NCBI GenBank assembly: GCA_001820485.1
Contig: MHPU01000029.1
Span: 1 to 32,678 of the forward strand
Length of the DNA: 32,678 bases
Reading direction: 5' to 3'
Origin: Candidatus Staskawiczbacteria bacterium RIFOXYD1_FULL_32_13
GTDB lineage: Bacteria; Patescibacteriota; Minisyncoccia; Minisyncoccales; Staskawiczbacteraceae
Shown here: positions 21,209-29,221 of the stretch, piece after piece
How positions within the stretch are numbered: position 1 is the first letter of the stretch
How the letters are laid out: every line of letters begins with the position of its first letter
Translations under genes and position numbers: made by a program
Notes under the pieces: generated by a model
The model's input: the letters and a program-made list of their open reading frames with translations, nothing else
The model's database searches: none
Told to the model about the DNA's origin: nothing

Positions 21209-22426
21209 ATGCCAAATTTTTTATATGTAGCAAAAAGTTTTGATAGTAAAACAGAGAAGGGTATTTTACCAGCAGAAGATGTTCATCAACTAGCACAAGA
21301 TTTAAAAAATCAGAACTTGATTTTAATTACAGCAGAAGAGGAAGGGAAAAAGAAAGGTTTAAACCTTATGAATTTATCTTTACCTTCTTTCGGGGTTTCT
21401 TTAAAAGAAAAAATAATGCTTGTTAGAAATCTTTGGATTATGATTTCTACGGGGCTATCAATTGTAAGAAGTTTTACGCTTTTAGCTAATCAGACAAAAA
21501 ATACCAAATTAAAAAAAGCTTTGATAAATATAAAAGAAGAGGTAAGTAAGGGAAATAGTTTTTCTGGGTCTTTAGCAAAATATCCAGATATTTTTTCAGA
21601 ACTTTTCTTAAGTATGGTAAAAGTTGGAGAAGAGTCAGGAACGCTTGAGGATGTTTTTAAAGTTTTAGCTTTGCAAATGGAAAAAGAATATACTTTAAAA
21701 TCAAAAGTTAAGGGGGCGATGATTTATCCTTTAATTATTTTGATGGTTATGCTTGGAATTGGAATTTTGATGCTTGTATTTGTATTTCCACAATTAACTG
21801 CATTTTTTGATTCTTTAAAAGCTGATTTACCAATTTATACAAAAATTATGATTTGGGGAGGGAATTTTATGATGGCTCAATGGTATGTTGTGCTTTTGGC
21901 AGGGTTAATATTAGCTGGAATTTTTTGGCAAGCTTTAAAAACAAAACAAGGCAAGTGGTTATTAAGTACATTTTTAATTAAGATGCCACTTATTTCTTCA
22001 ATGGTAAAAAAAAATAATTCAGCTATTTTGATTAGATCTTTGAGTTCGCTTAATGCTTCTGGCGTGCCCCTAGTTAGATCTTTGGAAATTATTTCTGGAG
22101 TAGTTGGTAATTTTTATTATAAAAAAGCTGTAGTTGAATCTATTGAAAGAATAAAAAAAGGAGAAAAATTATCATCTGCGTTAAAAGTGCATAAAGACAT
22201 ATTTCCTTTTGGAGCAATTGAAATTATTGAAGTTGGTGAAGAAACAGGTAAAAGCACAGTGATTTTAAAAAAGCTAGCAGAATTTTATGAAAATGAAGTA
22301 ATTGATATGGCAGAAAATATGTCAGCTATTATTGAACCAATTATGATTTTAATTTTAGGAATGGGTGTGGCAGTTTTTGCTTTTTCAGTGATAAGTCCAA
22401 TGTATTCAGTCTTAGGCAATATTTAA
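21209..22426 (+). CDS. pilC: type IV pilus inner-membrane platform protein PilC (GspF family)
   Basis: A 405-residue polytopic protein that links the PilB motor to the growing pilus. It has two T2SSF repeats: LVRNLWIMISTGLSIVRSFTLLANQ...SGSLAKYPDIFSELFLSMVKVGEESGTLEDVF (about 73-150), and LIRSLSSLNASGVPLVRSLEIISG...LKVHKDIFPFGAIEIIEVGEETGKSTVILKKLAEFYENEV (about 270-365). Membrane helices follow each repeat at about 168-195 and 375-400, with another at about 228-248. It starts 6 bp after the DinD-like gene, so it is likely read through from upstream. Length is normal for the family. Confidence 0.96.
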   Translation: MPNFLYVAKSFDSKTEKGILPAEDVHQLAQDLKNQNLILITAEEEGKKKGLNLMNLSLPSFGVSLKEKIMLVRNLWIMISTGLSIVRSFTLLANQTKNTKLKKALINIKEEVSKGNSFSGSLAKYPDIFSELFLSMVKVGEESGTLEDVFKVLALQMEKEYTLKSKVKGAMIYPLIILMVMLGIGILMLVFVFPQLTAFFDSLKADLPIYTKIMIWGGNFMMAQWYVVLLAGLILAGIFWQALKTKQGKWLLSTFLIKMPLISSMVKKNNSAILIRSLSSLNASGVPLVRSLEIISGVVGNFYYKKAVVESIERIKKGEKLSSALKVHKDIFPFGAIEIIEVGEETGKSTVILKKLAEFYENEVIDMAENMSAIIEPIMILILGMGVAVFAFSVISPMYSVLGNI

Positions 22427-22430
22427 AATT

Positions 22431-22832
22431 ATGGATAAAAATAAGGATAAAAATTTTAATGAATGGAATGAACTAAAGAAAAAATTGCATATTCGTAATG
22501 AAGAAATTTTATTTCACGAGCGTGAAATTTGGTGGTGCTCTCTTGGAGTTAATGTTGGATTTGAAGAAGATGGTAAGAACAAATTATTTGAGAGACCTAT
22601 TTTAATAATAAAAAAGTTTAATAAATTTGTTCTTTGGGTTTTGCCTTTAACAAGATCTAATAAACCATGTGGATATTATTATAAAATAGCTCAGGGCAAT
22701 GAAGATGATTCGGTTATTATTCTTTCACAATTGCGTTTGATAAGTAGCAAAAGATTATTAAGAAAAATGAGAATGATTACAAAGCAAGAATTTGTTGAAA
22801 TTTTAGAAAAAGTTAAGAAATATTTACCATAA
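22431..22832 (+). CDS. MazF/PemK-like toxin-family protein without visible antitoxin
   Basis: A 133-residue protein. After a charged leader of about 32 residues comes REIWWCSLGVNVGFEEDGKNKLFERPILIIKKFNKFVLWVLPLTR, the PemK/MazF SH3-like barrel start (usual form G-[DE]-[IV]-W-W-[AV]-[DS]-LG...RPVLVI). QLRLISSKRLLRKMRMITKQEFVEILEKV ends the family as usual. MazF proteins are ribosome-independent mRNA interferases, normally paired with a small antitoxin. The 4-bp gap to pilC and the following gene leave no room for one. It could be a domesticated RNase or have a distant antitoxin. Confidence 0.82.
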   Translation: MDKNKDKNFNEWNELKKKLHIRNEEILFHEREIWWCSLGVNVGFEEDGKNKLFERPILIIKKFNKFVLWVLPLTRSNKPCGYYYKIAQGNEDDSVIILSQLRLISSKRLLRKMRMITKQEFVEILEKVKKYLP

Positions 22833-22837
22833 TTTTT

Positions 22838-22887
22838 GTAAACAAATCGGCCCCCGCAAAGGGGCCTCGGAGGCCAAAGCCATTTAT
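22838..22887 (-). ncRNA. candidate short minus-strand transcript
   Basis: Downstream of the promoter at 22894-22921, the minus strand carries two overlapping GC-rich hairpins: GGCCTC/GAGGCC (22875-22863) and GGCCCC/GGGGCC (22866-22849), followed by a T-rich end. This gives an RNA of about 50 nt that overlaps little beyond the mazF-like stop region. It also contains an ATG (22883) with a 19-codon frame ending at 22824, MALASEAPLRGPICLQKLW. RNA or peptide is undecided. Confidence 0.45.
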
Positions 22888-22893
22888 ACTGTA

Positions 22894-22921
22894 ATTATAT
22901 CAGATTAAAATCCTATGTCAA
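22894..22921 (-). promoter_or_regulatory. consensus promoter on the minus strand
   Basis: TTGACA (22921-22916), 16 nt, TATAAT (22899-22894), both perfect. Its sequence is close to the minus-strand promoter at 28918-28945. It drives a region with no ordinary gene. Confidence 0.7.
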
Positions 22922-23000
22922 TGGTGCGTAGTAAATTACTTAAAATTTAGAAATAAATTAATTGCACTTATTAGTTAATATAATTTGGTAAGTAAAAAAT

Positions 23001-24506
23001 ATGACAGAAAAAATGCCACAAGAAAAAAAACCAGAAACAGGGCTTGATAAAAATCTTAGAAAAAAGATACTTGATTTTTATGGTAAACTTTCAAAAGAAT
23101 CGGAATCGGATGAGCAAAAAGATTATTTGCTGATGAGTAATGAATTGGGATGTTTGGCTGATGATAGGGCAATTGAGGCTATGAAAAAAAGAAGAGGTGG
23201 CGAGAGCATAGCTCCAGATTTTGCTTTTGGGATGAGCGATTTGGTTGGTTCTATTGAAGAAAGAAAAAAAGTTTTGCAAAAAGAAAGCGAGGAGGCTAAA
23301 AAGACTATTTTGCATAAGGATATTGAAGATGCAGAAGAAATTCTTAGGCAGGCTTACAGTGAAGTTTTTCCTGACATAGATATCGATTTAAATGGAGAAA
23401 ATGTAACAGAAGTTTATTCATTAGTTGAGAGGCACATTGGTAAGAAAATAAAAGCTGGTAATCCACAAGATCTTTTAGCTAAAAAACCAGAAGAGTTATT
23501 GGCTCAAATAAAAAAACTTATTAGTTTTGTTTCAATTCGTTCTAAGGATGATGTTTGGAAATTTTTTGAAAAAAGGAGTAATAAAGCAGAGGAGGAGGCA
23601 GAAAGAAAAAAACTGGCAGGATTTTCAGAGGTAATTTTAAAATTAAAACTTTTAGAATATTATTTAGATAACAGAATAAAAGGACAAAATTTGGAAAATT
23701 TAAAATCAGAAACTGCAGATAAAGATGAAACAGATTTAGAGAAAGAAAGATTTGAAATGCTTTTAGATGAAGCCGATAAAAGAGGAAGACTCACAACATA
23801 TACTTCTGTGAGTCCAAGTTTCGGAATAGGACGTCATGTTAACTCGGGATTCCAAGGTTTTATGGATGCTAAACAAGAAAAACCAGAATCAATAAGCCAT
23901 GAACTGATAAACATTCATAAATATTTAACAAATGATGGTTTCCTGTTGGGGCATCAAGGACCCATGCAAGAAGCTGGGGTTAATATGGCAATATCAATTC
24001 ATCCTTTAGAAAAAACTGAAATTGTTACAGAAAAAGTTAAACTGATTAAAAAAAGTTTTTTTGGCGGAGAGAAAGAATTGTTTGTTGATGAAAAAAAAGA
24101 AATTACCAGGCCAATTATTGCCAGAGAACTTAATAATATACAAGAAGACATAGAACAAATGTATAGAATATGTTGTTTTATTACTGGCACTATCACAAAT
24201 GAAAATTCTTACATAAGTGATAATGGTAGAACAGGAAACATTTTAAAAGTCAATATTATTTTACCAGAGACCGTTGCTAAATCACTATTTGCCAAATTAC
24301 AGATAGACCCAATGCGGGTTTTAGATGTCTTAAGGAAAATGGACCCTGAAATGATGTTAGCTCAAGAAAGTTATGGAATGTGCCAAATTAAAAAAGCAAT
24401 GGTAATACCTGAAGGCGATATAGAAAATGCTTTTCCTAAAAAAGGGACTCAGACAAATGCGAGAATGGCAAATCCTGAATACATAAGAGAAATTCCTCAA
24501 AAATAA
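23001..24506 (+). CDS. hypothetical soluble protein
   Basis: A 501-residue protein I do not recognise. Residues 1-260 are highly charged and helical, with coiled-coil-like stretches (SIEERKKVLQKESEEAKKTILHKDIEDAEEIL, NKAEEEAERKKLAGF). Residues about 265-500 look like a mixed alpha/beta domain with conserved-looking loops (SPSFGIGRHVNSGFQGFMDAK, NDGFLLGHQGPMQEAGVNMAISIHP). No signal peptide, membrane helix or nucleotide-binding motif is seen. It lies in the pilus region, 168 bp after the mazF-like gene, with a TATAAT at 22979-22984, and may have its own transcript. Confidence 0.65.
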   Translation: MTEKMPQEKKPETGLDKNLRKKILDFYGKLSKESESDEQKDYLLMSNELGCLADDRAIEAMKKRRGGESIAPDFAFGMSDLVGSIEERKKVLQKESEEAKKTILHKDIEDAEEILRQAYSEVFPDIDIDLNGENVTEVYSLVERHIGKKIKAGNPQDLLAKKPEELLAQIKKLISFVSIRSKDDVWKFFEKRSNKAEEEAERKKLAGFSEVILKLKLLEYYLDNRIKGQNLENLKSETADKDETDLEKERFEMLLDEADKRGRLTTYTSVSPSFGIGRHVNSGFQGFMDAKQEKPESISHELINIHKYLTNDGFLLGHQGPMQEAGVNMAISIHPLEKTEIVTEKVKLIKKSFFGGEKELFVDEKKEITRPIIARELNNIQEDIEQMYRICCFITGTITNENSYISDNGRTGNILKVNIILPETVAKSLFAKLQIDPMRVLDVLRKMDPEMMLAQESYGMCQIKKAMVIPEGDIENAFPKKGTQTNARMANPEYIREIPQK

Positions 24507-24513
24507 TTAAATA

Positions 24514-24541
24514 ATAAACTCAAAATAAATAATGAGTTTAT
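24514..24541. terminator. 9-bp hairpin between two hypothetical genes
   Basis: ATAAACTCA (24514-24522) pairs with TGAGTTTAT (24533-24541). It is 7 bp before the next ATG and lacks a clear T run, so it may be a weak terminator or a translational control hairpin. Confidence 0.4.
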
Positions 24542-24548
24542 AGAATAA

Positions 24549-24875
24549 ATGGTAAATTATTTGCAAAATTTGGGCAACTCAATTGGTGATGCAATAGTTA
24601 TCACTGGGGTTTTGACAGATAAAGAGGGGACATCTTCTGAATATCAATATATTTCAGATAAATTTGGTAAAAGAGATGTTGATTGGAAATTAAAAACTCA
24701 ATCTCTTTTAAAAGAAAACGGAAAACATTTTGACAAAATTGACATTACTTTAAATAGTGGAGAAGAAAAAACTTTTTATTTTGATGTAGAAAGTTTTTGG
24801 GATAAAGAATCTGGCAAACAGAATAAATCAGTTCAAACTTTATGGCAGAAAATTTTAAACATATTTAAATCTTAA
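24549..24875 (+). CDS. hypothetical protein preceding the pilin-like genes
   Basis: A 108-residue soluble protein without a recognised domain. It reads NSIGDAIVITGVLTDKEGTSSEYQYISDKFG, a charged middle, and LNSGEEKTFYFDVESFWDKESG, then ends in KILNIFKS. It probably has several beta strands and no membrane helix. A hairpin ends just before it and the large pilin-like gene starts 4 bp after its stop, so it is the likely first gene of that transcript. Confidence 0.55.
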   Translation: MVNYLQNLGNSIGDAIVITGVLTDKEGTSSEYQYISDKFGKRDVDWKLKTQSLLKENGKHFDKIDITLNSGEEKTFYFDVESFWDKESGKQNKSVQTLWQKILNIFKS

Positions 24876-24879
24876 TAAT

Positions 24880-27800
24880 TTGAATTCAATCAATAAATCG
24901 CAATTGGGATTTACTTTAATGGAGGTTGTGGTGAGTATTGGGATTTTAGCTATTTTAGTTGGCGTGATTTTTAGTATTTATACTTTGATAATAAATCAAG
25001 TTGCACTTTATCGAGATAAGACAACTGTTTCTTACCTTGCTGGCCAATATATGGAGATTGCCAGAAACTTGCCATATTCAGAAGTTGGAACAATACAAGG
25101 GAATCCAAGTGGCAATTTAGCAGATTTGCCCAATGCTTTAATGTTAAATTTTGGTGGAAATGATTATCAAGTTTATTATGCAGTAAGCTATATTGACGAT
25201 CCAGCTGATGGTACAATTTTACTGGGTACAGATTCAACCCCAACAGATTATAAACAAATTAAACTTTATATAAAAAATGTTGCGACAAATACAGTAAGTA
25301 ATTTTTTAACCAATGTCTCTCCAAAAGGTTTAGAAGGTTTGCTTAGTGGGGGAGCATTAAATATTCTTGTTATGAATGCTATTGGAGAGCCAATTTCTGG
25401 AGCTACAATTCATATTACAAATACACAAACTATTCCAACTTATAATATAACGAGAACAAGTGATGCTAATGGAAATTGGATAGAAGTTGGTTTGCCAGGA
25501 AGCGTGAATAGTTATCATATTGAAGTTTCGAAAAATGGATATTCTTCCGATGAGACATATCCAATTACAATTTCAAATCTAAATCCTGTAAAACCAGATT
25601 CTACAATTTTAGTTGGTCAAATTACTCAAATTAGTTTTTCAATTGATTTATTAAGCAATTTAGATATTGTTGCATTAAATCAGTCTTGTCAAGGAATGCC
25701 TGGGGTTGAGGTTGGAGTAAGGGGTGCAAAATTAATTGGTATTTCTCCAGATATTTATAAATTTGATGATACTTACCATTCAAATAATTCTGGGCATATT
25801 TCTTTTCCAGATATTGAATGGGATACTTATACTCCAACAGTGGTAAGCACTAATCGTATGATTTATGGAAGTTTCCCAATACAACAAATTTCTCTATTTC
25901 CTAATACTAGTCAGGATTTTACTTTAATAGTTGGGCCATCAACACCTTATAGTCTTTTGGTAATTATAAAAGATTCTTCAATTGGTAATGCAGTAGAAGG
26001 AGTTAGTGTAAATTTACAATCAACTATTGCAGGTTATGATGCAACAAAAATAACTGGAGGTAGTATTTGGTCACAGCAAAGTTGGCAAGGTGGTTCTGGT
26101 CAGGTTATATTTTCAGATATTACAAAATATTTTGAAGATAATGGTGGAATAAGTGTAAATGAAATTCCTTCAGGGGTAAGATTAGTAAAGGTAGGGGATG
26201 ATTATGTAAATTATGGAACATTAACTTCTTCTACTTTTGATACAGGTACAGAAGAAACTGTTTATACAACTTTAACATGGCAACCAACCTCGCAAGATCC
26301 AGATGCTATTTTAAAATTTCAGGTTGCTACTAATAATGACAATGAAACTTGGAATTTTACAGGGCCAGATGGCACGGAAAGTTCTTATTATGAAGTTCCG
26401 GGAACAAGTATAAATTCAGCAAATAATGAGAATAGGTATGTAAGATACAAAGCATTTTTATCAACATCAGATGTAAGTAAAACTCCTGTTTTAACTAGTA
26501 TTAATGTGAATTATATTTCTGGTTGTTATACTCCTGGCCAGGTTATTTTTACTGGTCTTATTTCCGCAAAGGATTATGTCATTAGATCATCAATGGCAGG
26601 TTATATGACTCAAACAATTATAGAAAATAATATTGAAGGTTATGCTGTTTCTAATATTTCATTTGTTGCTGGGATTAATCCTCTAACAAATACTGCTCCA
26701 TCAACACCATCAAGTCTCAGAGATGACTCTTCTGTTTTGACACCAACTGTTGCTGGAAACAATGTAACTTTTAGCGCAAATGCTACAGATAATGAAGGAG
26801 ATAAATATTATTTAGCTATTTGTAGAACAAATACTGTTACCTCGCATCCAAATTCTGTTCCAACTTGTGATGGGGGTTCTTGGTGCGTATCTGTATTAAC
26901 TAATTCTGGATATCAAGCAACCTGTAATTATGAAACTTCAAATTCTGATGCAGGAAGTCATATTTGGTATGCTTTTGCTTGTGATTATGATGATTCTTCT
27001 ATTTGCTCTTCTGTTTCTCAGGGAACAGGAAATAATGGTTCGCCCTTTTATGTAGTTCCAAATTGGCTCTTAGGCTGGAACTATAGAAATAAAATTACGA
27101 TTTCACACTCCAATTTAACTTCTAATATTTCAAATTTTCCTTTATATGTAAAAATTGCTGAAACTAGTGGAGCATCAACTAATATAGGAGCTAATGCTTT
27201 ATCTAATGGACATGATATAAGATTTACTTTGGCAGACAAAATAACAACAATACCTTTTGAAAGAGAGAGTTTTTCTATAGTTAGTAATAATCTTATTGCT
27301 GATTTTTGGGTGAAAGTTCCTGAAATCTCAAGTTTGCAAGACACAGATATTTATATTTATTATGGAAAATCAGATGCAATAGATACAGAAGATACTGCTA
27401 ATGTTTGGGATGAAAATTATAAAGGGGTATGGCATTTAAGAGAATTGGGATCTGGATCTGCTGGAGATTATAAAGACAGTACATCGTTTGCTTCAAATAG
27501 TATAAATACTTCTAGTCAACCTTCGCAGGTAGTAGGAAAAATTGGAAAAGCTCAAAGTTTTGATGGAACAGAAAAAATTAATACAGACGCAATAGCGCAT
27601 AATATTTTAGCAGGTAATTTTACTTTTGAGGCTTGGGCAAATCCTACAACTTTAAACGGAAATACTTATCGTTGTTTTATGACAAATGAATCTGAATCGC
27701 CAAAATTTTGCACAAAAGGTTCAAATTTATTGGGATATTTTACATCTGATTTGAATTCTGAAGCAACATTATTAACAAATTTATGGCAACATATTGTTTT

Positions 27801-28089
27801 TAATAGAAGTGGAACTAATACTTTAAATTTTTACAAAAATGGGATAGTAACTTCATCTAGTCCAACAAGTAGCGGCACTTTGGGAAGCTCTGAAATTATG
27901 ACAATTGGACAAAATGGAAATAATTCTAACTCATTTGAAGGGATAATTGATGAAGTTCGTTTATCCAATATCGCAAGATCAGCTAATTGGGTAAAATTTG
28001 AATATTGTAATATGACAAGCACTGTGTCTGGAACTTGTACTGGAAATAATGAAATAATTTTTGCTAATCAAGAAATTTATGAAGAATAA
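24880..28089 (+). CDS. giant type IV pilin-like adhesin with DUF2341 and LamG-like domains
   Basis: A 1069-residue secreted surface protein. The TTG start (24880) gives the class III prepilin signal QLGFTLMEVVVSIGILAILVGVIFSIYTL: cleavage is expected between Gly 10 and Phe 11, with Glu 15 as the conserved Glu 5 of the mature protein. Next come Gly/Ser/Thr/Asn-rich beta domains, including a carboxypeptidase-regulatory-like segment (NILVMNAIGEPISGATIHITNT, about 164-185). A DUF2341 region starts near 733 (WNYRNKITISHSNL...IYIYYGKSDA), followed by a LamG/concanavalin-like domain (GTEKINTDAIAHNILAGNFTFEAWANPT...IDEVRLSNIARSANW). It is likely a minor pilin that carries an adhesive tip. An ATG start is not available before the signal. 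Confidence 0.88.
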   Translation: MNSINKSQLGFTLMEVVVSIGILAILVGVIFSIYTLIINQVALYRDKTTVSYLAGQYMEIARNLPYSEVGTIQGNPSGNLADLPNALMLNFGGNDYQVYYAVSYIDDPADGTILLGTDSTPTDYKQIKLYIKNVATNTVSNFLTNVSPKGLEGLLSGGALNILVMNAIGEPISGATIHITNTQTIPTYNITRTSDANGNWIEVGLPGSVNSYHIEVSKNGYSSDETYPITISNLNPVKPDSTILVGQITQISFSIDLLSNLDIVALNQSCQGMPGVEVGVRGAKLIGISPDIYKFDDTYHSNNSGHISFPDIEWDTYTPTVVSTNRMIYGSFPIQQISLFPNTSQDFTLIVGPSTPYSLLVIIKDSSIGNAVEGVSVNLQSTIAGYDATKITGGSIWSQQSWQGGSGQVIFSDITKYFEDNGGISVNEIPSGVRLVKVGDDYVNYGTLTSSTFDTGTEETVYTTLTWQPTSQDPDAILKFQVATNNDNETWNFTGPDGTESSYYEVPGTSINSANNENRYVRYKAFLSTSDVSKTPVLTSINVNYISGCYTPGQVIFTGLISAKDYVIRSSMAGYMTQTIIENNIEGYAVSNISFVAGINPLTNTAPSTPSSLRDDSSVLTPTVAGNNVTFSANATDNEGDKYYLAICRTNTVTSHPNSVPTCDGGSWCVSVLTNSGYQATCNYETSNSDAGSHIWYAFACDYDDSSICSSVSQGTGNNGSPFYVVPNWLLGWNYRNKITISHSNLTSNISNFPLYVKIAETSGASTNIGANALSNGHDIRFTLADKITTIPFERESFSIVSNNLIADFWVKVPEISSLQDTDIYIYYGKSDAIDTEDTANVWDENYKGVWHLRELGSGSAGDYKDSTSFASNSINTSSQPSQVVGKIGKAQSFDGTEKINTDAIAHNILAGNFTFEAWANPTTLNGNTYRCFMTNESESPKFCTKGSNLLGYFTSDLNSEATLLTNLWQHIVFNRSGTNTLNFYKNGIVTSSSPTSSGTLGSSEIMTIGQNGNNSNSFEGIIDEVRLSNIARSANWVKFEYCNMTSTVSGTCTGNNEIIFANQEIYEE

Positions 28090-28687
28090 AGGTTTTACAA
28101 TTATTGAATTGATGGTTGTTATTGCTGTAATATCAATTTTAATGATTTTAGTTGCTAATTTATTAGTAAGTGTTTTATCTGGCTCAAACCAACAATTTTT
28201 AGCAATGACAAATGTTGATCAGGCAGTTTCTGTTTCTACAAAATTTACCAATGATTTAAGGAATGCCACAAATGGAGTTGATGGATCTTTTCCATTATAT
28301 ATAGCAGATGTAAATCAAATAATTTTTTATTCAAATTCTAGTGGAGCTTTAAATGCCAATAGAATCCGTTATTATCTTTCTGGAACAACTTTATATAGAG
28401 GGGTTGTAACACCAACAGGAAGTCCTTTAACTTATAATTTAGCATCAGAAGTTGTAAAACCAGTTCAAACTGATATAGCAAATGGTGCAAATTCCATTTT
28501 TACTTATTTTGACGGAGATTATGCAGGCACAGGTAGTGCTTTGGTCCAGCCTGTAAACATAAATAACATAAAGTATATAAAAATGAATTTAATAATTTTA
28601 AAAAAATCACAAGCAAATAGTACTGATACATTTTCAGTATCTGCAGGAGGGGTTATAAGAAATTTAAAAACTAACCTTGGAAATTAA
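28079..28687 (+). CDS. type IV pilin-like protein with prepilin signal
   Basis: A 202-residue protein starting MKNKGFTIIELMVVIAVISILMILVANLLVSVL, a textbook prepilin peptidase site (Gly 5-Phe 6, Glu 10 as mature Glu 5) and N-terminal pilin helix. The rest is a beta-rich PilW/PulJ-like head (TKFTNDLRNATNG, IIFYSNSSGALNANRIRYYLSGTTLYRGV). The longer in-frame start at 28061 adds MLIKKF and is less likely, because the pilin leader is complete from 28079. It overlaps the adhesin gene by 11 bp and is probably cotranscribed, so the two may form a tip complex. Confidence 0.88.
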   Translation: MKNKGFTIIELMVVIAVISILMILVANLLVSVLSGSNQQFLAMTNVDQAVSVSTKFTNDLRNATNGVDGSFPLYIADVNQIIFYSNSSGALNANRIRYYLSGTTLYRGVVTPTGSPLTYNLASEVVKPVQTDIANGANSIFTYFDGDYAGTGSALVQPVNINNIKYIKMNLIILKKSQANSTDTFSVSAGGVIRNLKTNLGN

Positions 28688-28754
28688 AACAAATATAGAT
28701 TTTAATTAGTATATCATTTGCTACAATTTTGTAATTTGCAGTTATTTATTTAAA

Positions 28755-28783
28755 TTGATAGAAATAAAAATTTGTTGTAATAT
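28755..28783 (+). promoter_or_regulatory. promoter of a short rightward transcript
   Basis: TTGATA (28755-28760), 17 nt, TAATAT (28778-28783). The predicted RNA starts near 28790, in the hairpin AGGTCTC (28787-28793)/GAGACCT (28802-28808), followed by nine G and a purine-rich tract. Confidence 0.5.
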
Positions 28784-28852
28784 AAGAGGTCTCGTGTTAC
28801 GGAGACCTATTGTGAGGGGGGGGGAAGAGAAAAAAGAAAAAGAGGGGGAAAA

Positions 28853-28894
28853 ATGAAAGAGCGAATTAGATTCACTTTCCTTGATCAAAAATGA
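28853..28894 (+). CDS. possible 13-residue leader peptide
   Basis: An AGAGGGGG tract precedes an ATG at 28853, which opens MKERIRFTFLDQK and stops at TGA 28892-28894. The stop lies in the hairpin TTGATCA/TGATCAA (28881-28898). It is the only frame with a strong ribosome binding site in this interval, but too short to judge. Confidence 0.25.
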   Translation: MKERIRFTFLDQK

Positions 28895-28917
28895 TCAATG
28901 AAAGCTTATCTAACTTT

Positions 28918-28945
28918 AGTATAGCAGAATAAGAACCTGTGTCAA
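28918..28945 (-). promoter_or_regulatory. promoter of a leftward antisense transcript
   Basis: On the minus strand TTGACA (28945-28940), 16 nt, TATACT (28923-28918). Predicted start near 28911, running against the rightward transcript and over its leader frame. Closely similar to the promoter at 22894-22921. Confidence 0.6.
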
Positions 28946-28956
28946 TAGCTTATGCA

Positions 28957-28965
28957 TGTGGATAA
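28957..28965 (-). promoter_or_regulatory. consensus DnaA box
   Basis: TGTGGATAA, the complement of TTATCCACA. A second perfect box in the other orientation lies at 29174-29182. Confidence 0.5.
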
Positions 28966-29020
28966 CTTTTGGGTATTGATTTGTTTGTAAAAATATTTAT
29001 AGACAATAAACCTATAGATT

Positions 29021-29072
29021 AAAAACCTATATTAATATTTATGCGTACGCATATTTATTACCATAGGTTTTT
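29021..29072. repeat. 52-bp symmetric nested dyad
   Basis: Outer arms AAAAACCTAT (29021-29030) and ATAGGTTTTT (29063-29072), a perfect inner palindrome ATGCGTACGCAT (29041-29052) and two spacers of exactly 10 bp. The right arm runs into more T, so it might terminate a rightward transcript. Confidence 0.75.
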
Positions 29073-29086
29073 TTATTTTGATTGTG

Positions 29087-29122
29087 TGTATATTAACAAT
29101 GCTATGGCTGAATTAATATATA
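29087..29122. repeat. solo 36-bp nested palindrome, type 1
   Basis: Arms TGTATATTAA (29087-29096) and TTAATATATA (29113-29122), 9 of 10 pairs. The inner TGCTATGGCT matches the copy at 2393 exactly, and the 36-bp length is kept. No PaaX/Cas2-like gene is near; the lexA -35 box starts 71 bp downstream. Confidence 0.87.
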
Positions 29123-29173
29123 TATTTTTGTGTCGTTATTTATTATTGTGGTTGCAGGAAAGGAAATTTTGAG

Positions 29174-29182
29174 TTATCCACA
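29174..29182 (+). promoter_or_regulatory. consensus DnaA box before lexA
   Basis: TTATCCACA, a perfect DnaA 9-mer ending 11 bp before the lexA -35 box. Confidence 0.5.
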
Positions 29183-29193
29183 GTTTTTGAGCC

Positions 29194-29221
29194 TTGACTG
29201 GACTATTTGGTCGGGTATAAT
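29194..29221 (+). promoter_or_regulatory. promoter of lexA, predicted leaderless
   Basis: TTGACT (29194-29199), 16 nt, TATAAT (29216-29221). The ATG at 29228 lies 6 nt after the -10 box, at the expected transcription start. Confidence 0.75.

Noticed and set aside
28873..28911. Small hydrophobic toxin frame on the leftward transcript starting with GTG at 28875
   Set aside because: The possible Shine-Dalgarno is only about 3 nt from the GTG and the 22 codons cross the homopolymer tracts, so coding is not supportable.
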